A stretch of DNA of 64,000 nt from positions 186,001 through 250,000 of the forward strand of contig OZ241384.1 of NCBI GenBank assembly GCA_965200805.1, written 5' to 3'. Positions within the stretch are counted from its first letter, which is position 1. Each line of letters begins with the position of its first letter. The stretch is from MPNP01 sp026709725 (GTDB lineage Bacteria; Pseudomonadota; Alphaproteobacteria; Rhodobacterales; Rhodobacteraceae). The position numbers and the translations under genes were made by a program. The notes beneath the pieces were generated by a model, which saw nothing but the letters and a program-made list of their open reading frames with translations, did no database searches and was not told the DNA's origin. Below, in pieces: positions 35,640 through 44,575 of this stretch.

Positions 35640-36857
35640 TTACGGGCTCCGCGGGGCCGCAAAGACCCCCACCGCACGGTCACCGGCATCCTCGCCGGTG
35701 AAGTGCAGATCGAAGTAGCCGATCATGCCCGCGGGGACGACGGGCTCCTCGGTCTCCGCGTCATGGTGGAGCCGCACATGCCAGGTGCTGCCGGCATCGC
35801 CCACATCCAGGGTGTCCGCCGCAGAGAGACCCCTGCTGACGGAATAGCTGCCGGCGATGGGCGGACCCGCAGCGCCCCGCCACTCCAGGCGCACACCGTT
35901 CCAGTCGGCAAGGCCGGGCGGGGTGTCCCCGGTCAGGCCGGAGGCGCGGAAGGCGAAGCGGTCGAGGGTGCCGTCGATGCGCTGATCGTCCGCACCCCGG
36001 CCCAGATCCAGCGTCAGGGTCGTCCGGGCGGTGAAGGCCCCGCTGTAGCCGCCCCGGCGGGCATGGCCTTCGGCATCATTGTCAACATAGCGATAGGTCG
36101 CGCGCCCGGTGTAGGTCTCGGCAGGCAGAGCGGTCACGCTCGCATGGCCCTCGGGCTCCTGATACCAGAGGGTGAGGGTGGCCGGCTCGGCGGTGTCGTC
36201 AAGCCACACACCGTACTGTCCAGACGCATCGTCGGGCCCGTCCCCCCAGTAGTTGGCCCGGGCATCATCCGGGCCCTGCCGCGCCAGACCGTCAAGCGCC
36301 GCCTCGACATCCGCCATGGCGACGAAGCCGCCGTCATGGTTGCGGACAGCGATGCCGGTGAAGGCGGGTTTCAGCTCCGCGATCAGATCCGTCAGGCCCT
36401 CCCTGAGGCCCTCCGACAGATCGGCATCGCCCGCAACATCACTCTCGATGGCGGTCAGGGCCGTGATGTTGCCCGTCCGGCGGATCCGGGTCAGAAGCGC
36501 CCCGCAGGCGTCATCGGCCGTGCAGGCGTCACCATCATGGTCATCCAGGGCCTCCGCGCGCGCCGCCCGCTTCATGAGCTGGGTGCGGGCGGCATCGATG
36601 AGGTCCACAAGACCGGCCTTCCGCACGGCGTCAAGCGAACTCGTGTCAACCGCAGCCCTGAGGGCGTCCAGCCCGGCTGCCGTGGTGGCCGCCCGGATCT
36701 GACGCTCCTGCTCCTGGCAGGCCGTATCGGTCCCGCAGGACAGGGTGGAAACGGTGGTGATCAGTGGGGGTGGGGGTACGGGGACATCGTCAGTCTCGCT
36801 GCAGGCGGCAAGAATGAGGACGAGAGCGACAAGGCTTGCGGCGGAGCGGGCGGTCAT
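35640..36857 (-). CDS. TbpB/Slam-substrate-like beta-barrel lipoprotein
   Basis: The 405-residue protein starts MTARSAASLVALVLILAACS, a lipoprotein signal with lipobox LAAC; upstream in-frame ATGs only precede it. After a helical region (about 35-150) the C-terminal half reads as a beta-barrel: YTGRATYRYVDNDAEG, RGGYSGAFTARTTLTLDLG, IDGTLDRF and GMIGYFDLHFTGEDAGDRAVG. This is the pattern of transferrin-binding-protein-B-like handle-and-barrel lipoproteins carried to the surface, whose ligands vary. It lies downstream of a porin gene on the same strand. Its first ~10 codons are part of the tandem duplication that has a second copy at 38917. Confidence 0.65.
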   Translation of the reverse strand: MTARSAASLVALVLILAACSETDDVPVPPPPLITTVSTLSCGTDTACQEQERQIRAATTAAGLDALRAAVDTSSLDAVRKAGLVDLIDAARTQLMKRAARAEALDDHDGDACTADDACGALLTRIRRTGNITALTAIESDVAGDADLSEGLREGLTDLIAELKPAFTGIAVRNHDGGFVAMADVEAALDGLARQGPDDARANYWGDGPDDASGQYGVWLDDTAEPATLTLWYQEPEGHASVTALPAETYTGRATYRYVDNDAEGHARRGGYSGAFTARTTLTLDLGRGADDQRIDGTLDRFAFRASGLTGDTPPGLADWNGVRLEWRGAAGPPIAGSYSVSRGLSAADTLDVGDAGSTWHVRLHHDAETEEPVVPAGMIGYFDLHFTGEDAGDRAVGVFAAPRSP

Positions 36858-37907
36858 GGGAACGGGATCTCCTTGGTGGGGGGGTCTCCTTGCGGAGGCG
36901 GCCGGCCTGCGGGCATGCTGGTCCCCTGTGCAGGGGATGATGGGGAGTCGTTGGGGATGATGGGGCTCCGGGAATGACTGTGGGACAGGGCGACCCCAGG
37001 GCCGCCCCTCCCGCATGTTCTCTGCGGTGACCGGGCCCGGTCAGAAGCTCATCACAACGCCGACACCGGCCTTGTTGACATCCTTGACCTTGCCGAACCC
37101 GGCTTCGACTGTCGCACCGCCGCCGAGGGCGTGCTTGACACCGAGACCGAAGCCCTGCATCTTGTCCGCGGCGCCATCAACCTCGTTCTGTGCCACCACA
37201 GTGGTGATCGTGGTGCCTTCACCGACAGCGATGTCGACCTGGGCTCCGAGGCTTGTGTGCTTCGTGTCCGTGTCGTCCTTCTGCTGGGCATAGTAGACGG
37301 AGCCGCCGAACTGGCCGAAGTCGCCACCCACAGAGGCCTGGATGGTCTTGTCGCTGTCATAACCGAACCCGATCGTGGCCACACCAAGATCGACCTTGCC
37401 GCCCAGGGCCCAGTGGGTTTCCTGGTCAGCGGCTCTGGCCATGACGGCATCAACGGCTTCCACTGCATCAAGCGGCGGTCGGTAAGTGGTTGCCTCGGTA
37501 ATCCTGGAGGAGGAAATCCGCCAGCGCGCGATGTCGCCCTCTCCAGCGGTATCCCCGTTGAGGTCTCCGATGGTTCCGACCATTCTATCCTCACCGCCTT
37601 GGGCTGTCCTTAATGCCGGGTCGTCAGATTCTGCGCCCTGTTTCCATTGGTCAGCGGCACCCACGACCTGATAGACATTCCTTCCAACGACATACAGGCG
37701 ATCATTGCCGAGTGAAGCAAAAGCAGTTGGAGCAGCGGCATCTGCGTCATTGGCCGGCAGCGTAAATGCCGCTGGCACATCGGCAAAATCACTCGCTGCG
37801 GCAGCAATAGACGAGTTGACAGTGAACGGGGCACTTGTTTGTTCGGCTGTTGGATCCCCTGATGCTGCAGACGTAAACACGATGGTGTGCGTTCCCTGGT
37901 ATGTGGC
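36841..37907. repeat. ~1.07-kb tandem-duplicated segment, copy 1
   Basis: This segment runs from the first codons of the TbpB-like lipoprotein gene into the middle of the porin gene and recurs at 38917-39982 in the same orientation. Inside the porin part I found a single base difference (37781 C versus 39856 T); the intergenic part has two substitutions and a one-base length change in a G run. The copies are 2,075 bp apart. Confidence 0.9.
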
Positions 37908-38441
37908 AGCTCTTTCCGTTTGGGCGGGCCGGCCCGTAACGGCGGCTCTGCCCGCAATGGCCGCAATGTCCTCCTGCCCGACAGAGAAGCCGATCGTGGC
38001 CATGCCCAGGGTGACGTCCACCCGGGCCTGGCTGGCCTTGTTGTCGGCGAGACCCTCGGCCACATTGTCAACGCCGACATTGCCGTCAAAGCCGACATCA
38101 CCGAGCGAGAGGGCCAGATCCGAGGCCTGGTCGACATCACCGAAGGTGACCGTCCAGGACTCGCCGCCGATGTGGACTTCGCCATCATCGACCTTGTTGG
38201 TGTTGACCCGGACCTTCATGCCGAAGGTGAGACCGCCATCGGTGACACCCTCGCCCTTGAAGGTGACCTTGGCGAACTGATTGAACTTGAACTTGGAATC
38301 GGATCCGTCCGTTCCCTCACCGGTGAACTCGACGCCGAGACCGGCACTGCCCGAGAGGGACAGGCCGCCCCCGCCGTCCATGGCCGCTGCGCCGCCGGCC
38401 ATGAGGCCGAGCGAAGCAACTGCAATGAGGAGTTTTCTCAT
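37041..38441 (-). CDS. Outer-membrane porin (alphaproteobacterial type)
   Basis: The 466-residue protein begins with a signal peptide (MRKLLIAVASLGLMAGGAAA) behind an AGAGG ribosome site; the frame is open further upstream, but this start is clear. Mature sequence GLSLSGSAGLGVEFTG, FNQFAKVTFKGEG, FGMKVRVNTNK and FGDVDQASD is the amphipathic-strand pattern of porins from Rhodobacterales-like bacteria. A 130-residue insertion (about 210-330) with TYQGTHTIVFTSAASGDPT and VVGRNVYQVVG is unlike the barrel and could be a large surface loop. The C-terminus ends in VGVVMSF, with the terminal Phe typical of outer-membrane barrels. It forms passive channels in the outer membrane. Confidence 0.85.
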   Translation of the reverse strand: MRKLLIAVASLGLMAGGAAAMDGGGGLSLSGSAGLGVEFTGEGTDGSDSKFKFNQFAKVTFKGEGVTDGGLTFGMKVRVNTNKVDDGEVHIGGESWTVTFGDVDQASDLALSLGDVGFDGNVGVDNVAEGLADNKASQARVDVTLGMATIGFSVGQEDIAAIAGRAAVTGRPAQTERAATYQGTHTIVFTSAASGDPTAEQTSAPFTVNSSIAAAASDFADVPAAFTLPANDADAAAPTAFASLGNDRLYVVGRNVYQVVGAADQWKQGAESDDPALRTAQGGEDRMVGTIGDLNGDTAGEGDIARWRISSSRITEATTYRPPLDAVEAVDAVMARAADQETHWALGGKVDLGVATIGFGYDSDKTIQASVGGDFGQFGGSVYYAQQKDDTDTKHTSLGAQVDIAVGEGTTITTVVAQNEVDGAADKMQGFGLGVKHALGGGATVEAGFGKVKDVNKAGVGVVMSF

Positions 38442-39115
38442 AATAAAACCTCTTTTCTTTGTTTGAATTGATTTGAAAATGCAGGTCATTCTGCACGGTG
38501 CTTCCATAAGCGGTAAAAACCGGATCGGGCAGGATTCTTTCCCTGTTCCCCGCGAAAAGCAATGGATGTTGCAGTAATGCAACATAGATGTCAGTCCATG
38601 CTTCAGGATTTCATCCTCCCGCTGGCGGCGGATGTCCGGGGGCCTTGTGGAGGTATGGAAACGGGGCCACCCGAAATGGCAGGACATGGAACGATGAAAG
38701 CAAATCAAACCAGGAGTTCGGCTCAGCGCAGCGGATTGTGCAGGAATGAAAAACCGCACTCAAGTGCAAAGCCATGCGCTGCGGACCCCTGCCTGCGAGA
38801 TCGGAATATCCCTGCTGACCTCCTGCGCCGATACCGCTCCCGACGGCGCGCATTCACCCCTTAACTTCGACGGTCTGAGTCTGCAAATACCAAGAACAAG
38901 AACAGCGAGAACTACGGCGGAGCGGGCGGTCATGGGAACGGGATCTCCTTGGTGGGGGGTCTCCTTGCGGGGGCGGCCGGCCTGCGGGCATGCCGGTCCC
39001 CTGTGCAGGGGATGATGGGGAGTCGTTGGGGATGATGGGGCTCCGGGAATGACTGTGGGACAGGGCGACCCCAGGGCCGCCCCTCCCGCATGTTCTCTGC
39101 GGTGACCGGGCCCGG
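38442..39115. other. Porin promoter region and duplication junction
   Basis: 38442-38916 is the unique upstream region of the porin gene, presumably with its promoter and leader. 38917-39115 is the start of the second copy of the duplicated segment; its lipoprotein start (MTARSAVVLAVLVLG, minus strand from about 38932) leaves the original sequence after a few codons and lacks a lipobox cysteine, so it is a dead start. Confidence 0.5.
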
Positions 39116-39982
39116 TCAGAAGCTCATCACAACGCCGACACCGGCCTTGTTGACATCCTTGACCTTGCCGAACCCGGCTTCGACTGTCGCACCGCCGCCG
39201 AGGGCGTGCTTGACACCGAGACCGAAGCCCTGCATCTTGTCCGCGGCGCCATCAACCTCGTTCTGTGCCACCACAGTGGTGATCGTGGTGCCTTCACCGA
39301 CAGCGATGTCGACCTGGGCTCCGAGGCTTGTGTGCTTCGTGTCCGTGTCGTCCTTCTGCTGGGCATAGTAGACGGAGCCGCCGAACTGGCCGAAGTCGCC
39401 ACCCACAGAGGCCTGGATGGTCTTGTCGCTGTCATAACCGAACCCGATCGTGGCCACACCAAGATCGACCTTGCCGCCCAGGGCCCAGTGGGTTTCCTGG
39501 TCAGCGGCTCTGGCCATGACGGCATCAACGGCTTCCACTGCATCAAGCGGCGGTCGGTAAGTGGTTGCCTCGGTAATCCTGGAGGAGGAAATCCGCCAGC
39601 GCGCGATGTCGCCCTCTCCAGCGGTATCCCCGTTGAGGTCTCCGATGGTTCCGACCATTCTATCCTCACCGCCTTGGGCTGTCCTTAATGCCGGGTCGTC
39701 AGATTCTGCGCCCTGTTTCCATTGGTCAGCGGCACCCACGACCTGATAGACATTCCTTCCAACGACATACAGGCGATCATTGCCGAGTGAAGCAAAAGCA
39801 GTTGGAGCAGCGGCATCTGCGTCATTGGCCGGCAGCGTAAATGCCGCTGGCACATTGGCAAAATCACTCGCTGCGGCAGCAATAGACGAGTTGACAGTGA
39901 ACGGGGCACTTGTTTGTTCGGCTGTTGGATCCCCTGATGCTGCAGACGTAAACACGATGGTGTGCGTTCCCTGGTATGTGGC
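38917..39982. repeat. ~1.07-kb tandem-duplicated segment, copy 2
   Basis: Second copy of the segment at 36841-37907. It holds the downstream part of the porin gene without its signal peptide and N-terminal strands. It is followed by 57 bp of unrelated sequence and then MITE copy 2. Confidence 0.9.
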
Positions 39983-40033
39983 CGGCTCAGCGTTGCTGCC
40001 GGGAACCCCTGGAATTCTAGGCTGTGTACCCAT
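39116..40033 (-). pseudogene. Porin gene copy, N-terminus missing
   Basis: The frame repeats the C-terminal 288 residues of the porin at 37041-38441 with one change (Asp to Asn in the FADVPAAF stretch). The first 17 residues (MGTQPRIPGVPGSNAEP) come from unrelated DNA next to MITE copy 2, and there is no signal peptide, so no functional porin can be made. The near identity shows the duplication is recent or kept alike by gene conversion. It could serve as a donor for recombination with the intact gene. Confidence 0.85.
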
Positions 40034-40039
40034 TTAATT

Positions 40040-40188
40040 GGGGATTATATCGACTGGTTGACAGAATCTAAATTAGTTCAAGTAAATCAGTTTGTTACAA
40101 CAAACTTTACCAGATATTTCATTGATACTTTAAGTGCTTGGATATCATCGGGTATTTTGATTCCTGTCAACTTAAGTATATAATCCCC
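40040..40188. mobile_element. 149-bp MITE, copy 2
   Basis: The ends are GGGGATTATAT and ATATAATCCCC, extended on the right by the full CTTAAGTATATAATCCCC of the family; the left end has diverged (CGACTGGTTGACAG). Length is exactly 149 bp. The interior differs from copies 1 and 3 but shares TAAATTAGTTCA with the partial copy at 48781. It sits beside the truncated end of the duplicated porin. Confidence 0.7.
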
Positions 40189-41292
40189 AACGGGAGGGGC
40201 GGCCTGAAGACCGCGGACTCCCGGATGGGAGAGACCGGAGGGTCCGCCCGGTCCTCCGCCGGAAGGGGCCCGGGTGCGGGCCCCTGTCCGCCGCCGCATG
40301 CCGGCCTGTCATGTCGAGCGGCCCATGCGCCGGGCTCTCAGCCCCTCCCCGTTCATGATGACGGAAGCGGGGACGACGGGGCGGGGGCGCGGGATGACCG
40401 CCCCGCCGCCCGCGCCCCGGATGAGGCGGCGGGACACGGAGGGGATGTTCAGCCGACCCGTCCCTGCGCAGACCCTTCAGCGCTCCCGATCGGACCGCCA
40501 TGCCCTCCCGGCCCGCCGGCGGGAGATCCATCGACGGCGCCCGGTCTTCCCTCATGCCTGCCAGTCCTCCTTCAGACCTGATCGCCCCCGGGAGACAGAC
40601 CTCGGGACACGATGACAGGTCATCAGGGAGATCGGGGCACGTTGACGCTTGTGGGGGCATGCCATCCATGACAGTGGAGGTCTCCATGACAGCAGGGGCG
40701 CGATCCGCAACAGGCCCGGCGGATGGGTGCGGGGACCCCATGCGTTCACCACAGAGGCCATGACCAACACAGACAGGGACCGCATTGCGATGCCGCCCGA
40801 TGCGCGGCCCGATCCGGAGGCCTGTGCCCCGGGGAGAGTGCTGTCCACACAATGGAGTGACAGAATGGCGATTGCGTCATGGGATGTCACAATGATATCA
40901 ATGGCGTGTGATTTTGCGGTGTGACTATGTGCGGAAGATGGGTCAGGACCCCGTTCAGACAGTTTCAGGCCGCCGACTGCAGCGAACGCGGCTTCAACGG
41001 CATGGGCATCGGCTTCATTTTCAGGAAACACTGGCCAAAGCGCCGGACGTGCTCCCGTGTGCAGGGGCTGAGGCAGGCGACATGCCGCTGTGGGACTATC
41101 CGTCTGCGGCCAGACTTCGAGGATCTTCGTCAGATCGGCCATGTTGTGGAGCATGATGCGTAGCGGCTCGCCGTCAGCGTGTCTTTTTCAGCACGCTGAT
41201 TGCCGATCACTCCAGGCAAGCATTAGGGACGGTGTGATCCGGGCATGGATTCGGGTATGGCATCGACGACACATCAACAGGCGGTGGCACTT
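40189..41292. other. GC-rich decayed stretch with repeat family B
   Basis: No intact gene is seen. 40640-40925 is a copy of repeat family B (listed separately). 40190-40640 is very GC-rich with many by-chance open frames. 40925-41290 has lower GC but no recognisable gene. Confidence 0.4.
40640..40925 (+). repeat. Repeat family B, copy 1
   Basis: This stretch recurs in opposite orientation at about 44165-44575. Shared features are CATCCATGACAGTGGAGGTC, GCCGCCCGATGC, and the end GTGACAGAATGG ... TGTCACAATGAT ... TTTTGCGGTGTGAC. In one frame the translations of both copies agree (AIHDSGGLHDSR, then RPGGWVRGP), so it may once have coded. Paired GTGACA/TGTCAC blocks at the end look like transposon-end or regulator-binding sequence. 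The family is unknown to me. Confidence 0.5.
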
Positions 41293-41532
41293 ATGAACAC
41301 TCAACAGGAAGCAGACAGGGAAGAGATGCTTGATCAGAGCCATTTCGGGAATTTGTCGTCCCGCTTCTCGAACAGGTTTCATCTGTTTGTCGGCCCATCG
41401 ATCTCTCGGCCCTATTTCGGAGATCAGGTCCTGAAAGAGGGCGAGGTCGTGTTCCACACGCACATTGCCATGCACACATCAGACCTTGCCGAACTCAGGG
41501 AGCTGAATGACCGCCTTCTGGAAAAACCGTGA
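41293..41532 (+). CDS. Possible small protein before the toxin-antitoxin pair
   Basis: From the ATG at 41293 the frame gives 79 residues (MNTQQEADREEMLDQSHFGN, ending LAELRELNDRLLEKP). A GGCGGTGG-like site precedes it. Composition is protein-like and GC lower than the surrounding decayed DNA, but I do not recognise it; it could be the tail of a lost gene. It ends 28 bp before the antitoxin start. Confidence 0.3.
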   Translation: MNTQQEADREEMLDQSHFGNLSSRFSNRFHLFVGPSISRPYFGDQVLKEGEVVFHTHIAMHTSDLAELRELNDRLLEKP

Positions 41533-41559
41533 CATGTCACAAGGGTGACGGGGGATGAC

Positions 41560-41913
41560 ATGACCATGAATGCGCAGACAGCCACCAACCTGCAGAATGA
41601 GGGATGGGCATCAGTTTTTGACCTGGGCGGCCACGGAAGCTCTCTTGTTGTCCCACACGCTGCCGGCCACGGAAGCACCGCCGATTCCAAATCCTCTTTT
41701 CACCTTCCTGCCGATCTTGAGGAACGCTTTTCGCGTCTGGCGATGAGCACAGGAGAAACCAAAGCCTTTCATGCCCGCGAGGCCCTCCTTTCGTATCTGG
41801 ACGATCTCGAGGATCTGACTCTTGCCGAGAGTCGTCTGCACGACATTCGTTCGGGGAAGACGCAAGCCATTCCGCTTGAAGATGTCCTGAGGCGGCATGG
41901 CATGGAAGGTTGA
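41560..41913 (+). CDS. RelB/DinJ-like (ribbon-helix-helix) antitoxin
   Basis: The 117-residue product has a ribbon-helix-helix-type segment FHLPADLEERFSRLAMSTGE followed by TKAFHAREALLSYLDDLEDL and a C-terminal toxin-binding tail LTLAESRLHDIRSGK ... LEDVLRRHGME, as in antitoxins that pair with ParE/RelE toxins. The start at 41560 has GGGGGA just upstream; about 45 N-terminal residues before the conserved part are unusual, and the true start may be further in. Its end overlaps the toxin start by 17 bases. It should bind its own promoter and neutralise the toxin. Confidence 0.75.
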   Translation: MTMNAQTATNLQNEGWASVFDLGGHGSSLVVPHAAGHGSTADSKSSFHLPADLEERFSRLAMSTGETKAFHAREALLSYLDDLEDLTLAESRLHDIRSGKTQAIPLEDVLRRHGMEG

Positions 41914-42229
41914 ACTGGACCCGGGTGCAAGGCGAGAGATCAACAAACTTGACCACCAGACATCCCGGCGGATTCTTGCTTTCCTGCAGAAACATGTATC
42001 GGGGGATAATCCGCGGGCCATTGGGCGACCTCTCCGTCATAGCAGGCATCAAGGCTTCTGGAGATATCGCCTGGGCGATTACCGCATCGTGGCAACCATC
42101 GATGATCACGCGTCGCAGATCATTATCCCGTGTGTCGGCCATCGGCGTGATATCCACCGAAAGCAAGCCCCAGGAGAGCCATTACGCGTTCATGAAAATC
42201 TTCGCCATGCAGTCTTTTCGTTGTTCTGA
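41897..42229 (+). CDS. RelE/ParE-family toxin
   Basis: The 110-residue protein starts MAWKVELDPGARREINKLDH and has the family core RILAFLQKHV, GFWRYRLGDYRIVATIDD and VGHRRDIHRK. Typical members end directly after this last motif; here about 20 more residues (QAPGEPLRVHENLRHAVFSL) follow, perhaps because the original stop was lost. RelE-type toxins cleave mRNA at the ribosome and ParE-type inhibit gyrase; which applies cannot be decided. Overlap with the antitoxin gene supports one operon. Confidence 0.8.
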   Translation: MAWKVELDPGARREINKLDHQTSRRILAFLQKHVSGDNPRAIGRPLRHSRHQGFWRYRLGDYRIVATIDDHASQIIIPCVGHRRDIHRKQAPGEPLRVHENLRHAVFSLF

Positions 42230-42995
42230 TGATGTGCGTGCCGGCCTGGCTGACTGCGCAGGATTCCCCGCATGCGCGGGTTGTTCCTCTTGAAGCTGCG
42301 GGCATTCAGCTCCCATCGTTGACGATGGAGAGTCTCGGGGGAATTCAAGTCCGTCGAAACCCCGTCTCAGTTCAATTTTCCTGACAATTTGCGCTGGACG
42401 GCGACGGTGGCGACCAATCCCGGCGTTCACAAAGAAATTGTGCCCGTCTACAGCTATCACTACAGCGATATCTGCCAATCAGGCCGGTTTTCTGACCGGA
42501 AATCAGCCATTTCAATTGCAGAGGCATTCGCTGACGGCTTGGGGCAGCATGTGGACCCGGGGTGTTCTCATTGTCAGGCTTGATCGAGACTTCGATGACA
42601 ACGAAAGCATGGTTGCGTGGCATGAATCCATCGAATCCGTGTGCAGTCAGCCGATCAGTGCAAATTCCCCGAGTGGACAGAATGGGACGATGGCAAGGCA
42701 TTTCTGAGCGAAACTACCGATGGTCAGAATGAGAACCTTGCTGTCACGGCAGTTCCTCTGCGGGGAGTGGAAACAATCAAGGAACATTGGGCAATCCGCG
42801 ACACCAAAGCCCTTGGAGCGGCCACGGGCTCGGCGACGGCCTGCCGCATGCGACTCGAAACATCTCCATTTCCCCGCCATCGGAAAATCCTGGAAAACCT
42901 GTCCGTTGACCAGTCATCCTGCAGTCGGAATGAAGGTGCATTCCTGAGTGGCAGGCGGCATCGCTTGAATCGGGCAATGACAAGGGGCTGACGCC
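42230..42995. other. Stretch with degraded coding fragments
   Basis: Plus-strand fragments in different frames (ATVATNPGVHKEIVPVYSYH at about 42400, IPRVDRMGRWQGISERNY at about 42670) have protein-like composition but do not join into a gene. They may be remains of an exported protein. No family recognised. Confidence 0.3.
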
Positions 42996-43943
42996 ATGAA
43001 CACCATCTCCAAAGCCGCTTTCACCGCTCTGGTCGCCATCCTGCCGCTCCTGCCCCTGTCGGCCCTGGCCGAAAAGTGTCCCCCACTGCTGTGGGTGGCA
43101 CTCCTGGACGGACGGGCGGATTTGGTCACGGTCCTGCTCGCGGCTGGGGAGGATCCGGATGTGCGGACGGACATTGAGGACCTCGAGAAGGTGGCGCGCG
43201 GGATCACGCCGTTGCATTGGGTCGCCCGGACGGGCGACACGGACATGTTCACGGCGCTCATCGAGGGCGGGGCCGCTGTGGATGCGCGGGCGAGCGACGG
43301 GCTCACCCCGCTGCATGTGGCGGTGCTGTTTGAACGGGCCGGGATGGTGCGGCGGCTGCTTGAGGCCGGGGCCGACCCGGATGCGTGGTCTGCCCGTGCG
43401 GTGACGCCGTTGCATCTGGCGGCCCACAAGCGCGACCCCGCCATGATCGACGCACTGCTCTTGGGCGGGGCCGAACCCAATGTCCAGGCCGAAGACGGCT
43501 CGACACCGTTGCATCTGGCGATTGTGTCGGGAAAGGCTGAGGCAGTGCGGCGGCTGCTTGAGGCCGGGGCCGACCCGAATGTGCCAAACGGGGATGGGGC
43601 GTTGCCGTTGCATCTGGCGGGCAGGGGGGACAACACGGCAATCGCCGACGCTCTGCGCAGGGCCGGCGCAACGGAATGGTCGCGGCGCTGCCGTGCCGTC
43701 CGATCCGGCTTGTGGTCGCCCGTTTTGCAGCGCACGATCCGAAATATAGCCTGCCATCCCATCGTCGTTGAATTGATCTCCCTGTACATCCAGCCCGCTT
43801 CCGACCCCGGTCATCCCCGCTCAGTCCAACAAGGAGCCATTCCTCCCCGGCCACACATCCGCTCGTGGAGACAAACAGGGGCAGAGAGCCATGACGACAG
43901 AGGAGACAACTGTCGCAGGGAGCCGAAAAGTTCCATCAGATGA
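42996..43943 (+). CDS. Exported ankyrin-repeat protein, tail probably altered
   Basis: The 315-residue product has a signal peptide (MNTISKAAFTALVAILPLLPL ... SALA, cleavage near residue 25) and six ankyrin units between 27 and about 225, each with TPLHxA and LLEAGADPN-like ends, so it should work in the periplasm or outside the cell by binding other proteins. After ATEWSRRC the sequence is no longer repeat-like (about 90 residues, proline- and arginine-rich), suggesting that a frameshift or a fusion has replaced the natural end. A 33-bp block coding for VRRLLEAGADP is exactly repeated at about 43348 and 43549, which invites unit loss or gain by recombination. Confidence 0.7.
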   Translation: MNTISKAAFTALVAILPLLPLSALAEKCPPLLWVALLDGRADLVTVLLAAGEDPDVRTDIEDLEKVARGITPLHWVARTGDTDMFTALIEGGAAVDARASDGLTPLHVAVLFERAGMVRRLLEAGADPDAWSARAVTPLHLAAHKRDPAMIDALLLGGAEPNVQAEDGSTPLHLAIVSGKAEAVRRLLEAGADPNVPNGDGALPLHLAGRGDNTAIADALRRAGATEWSRRCRAVRSGLWSPVLQRTIRNIACHPIVVELISLYIQPASDPGHPRSVQQGAIPPRPHIRSWRQTGAESHDDRGDNCRREPKSSIR

Positions 43944-44164
43944 CAGTGGGAAGGGGTGACTTGCACCGCGGATTCGTGCCCACAACGCCGGGGCGATCAG
44001 GGGCCACGGCAAGGGCGCAGGGAACACCGCAGGATGGCCCTGCCTATTGCGCACAACCCGCTTTCCGCTCCAAACTTTTTCAGGTCGCTGTCCTCCCCAG
44101 GATTCAGGCTCAGGCTGCGCCGCAGGATTCCATCACCGGGATGCATATCGTCTGTGCGATCCTT

Positions 44165-44575
44165 CCCCATCTTCCGCAAATTGTCACACCGCAAAACCAT
44201 ACGTCATTGCTATCATTGTGACAGCTCATGGCACAATGGCCATTCTGTCACACCATTCCGTGAACGGCGCTCTCCCCGGGGCCCTGCAATCCCCTTGGGG
44301 CCTCAGGCGGTCCCTCTCCCGTCCCCCCGCCGCTTCCGCCACCGCGCGCCTGCGGCCCGGGGGACACCGGCGGCCCTGCCGACGGCACAGATCGCCCCGG
44401 GGCGCAGGCCGATCGGGCCGTGCATCGGGCGGCACCGCACTGCGGTCTCCATCCGTGCCGGTCATCGCCGCCCGGGGCGGATGGGTGGGGCCCGCCCGCA
44501 CCCATCCGCCGGGCCTGCTGCGGAGCATGGCCCGGCTGTCATGGAGACCGCCACTGTCATGGATGGCACGCCCCC
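44165..44575 (-). repeat. Repeat family B, copy 2 (inverted)
   Basis: Inverted relative of 40640-40925. It contains the near-palindrome formed by TGTGACAG and CTGTCACA around ATGGCCATTGTGCCAT (44218-44256), and the conserved frame AIHDSGGLHDSR. About 125 bp longer than copy 1 because of GC-rich inserts. Confidence 0.5.
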
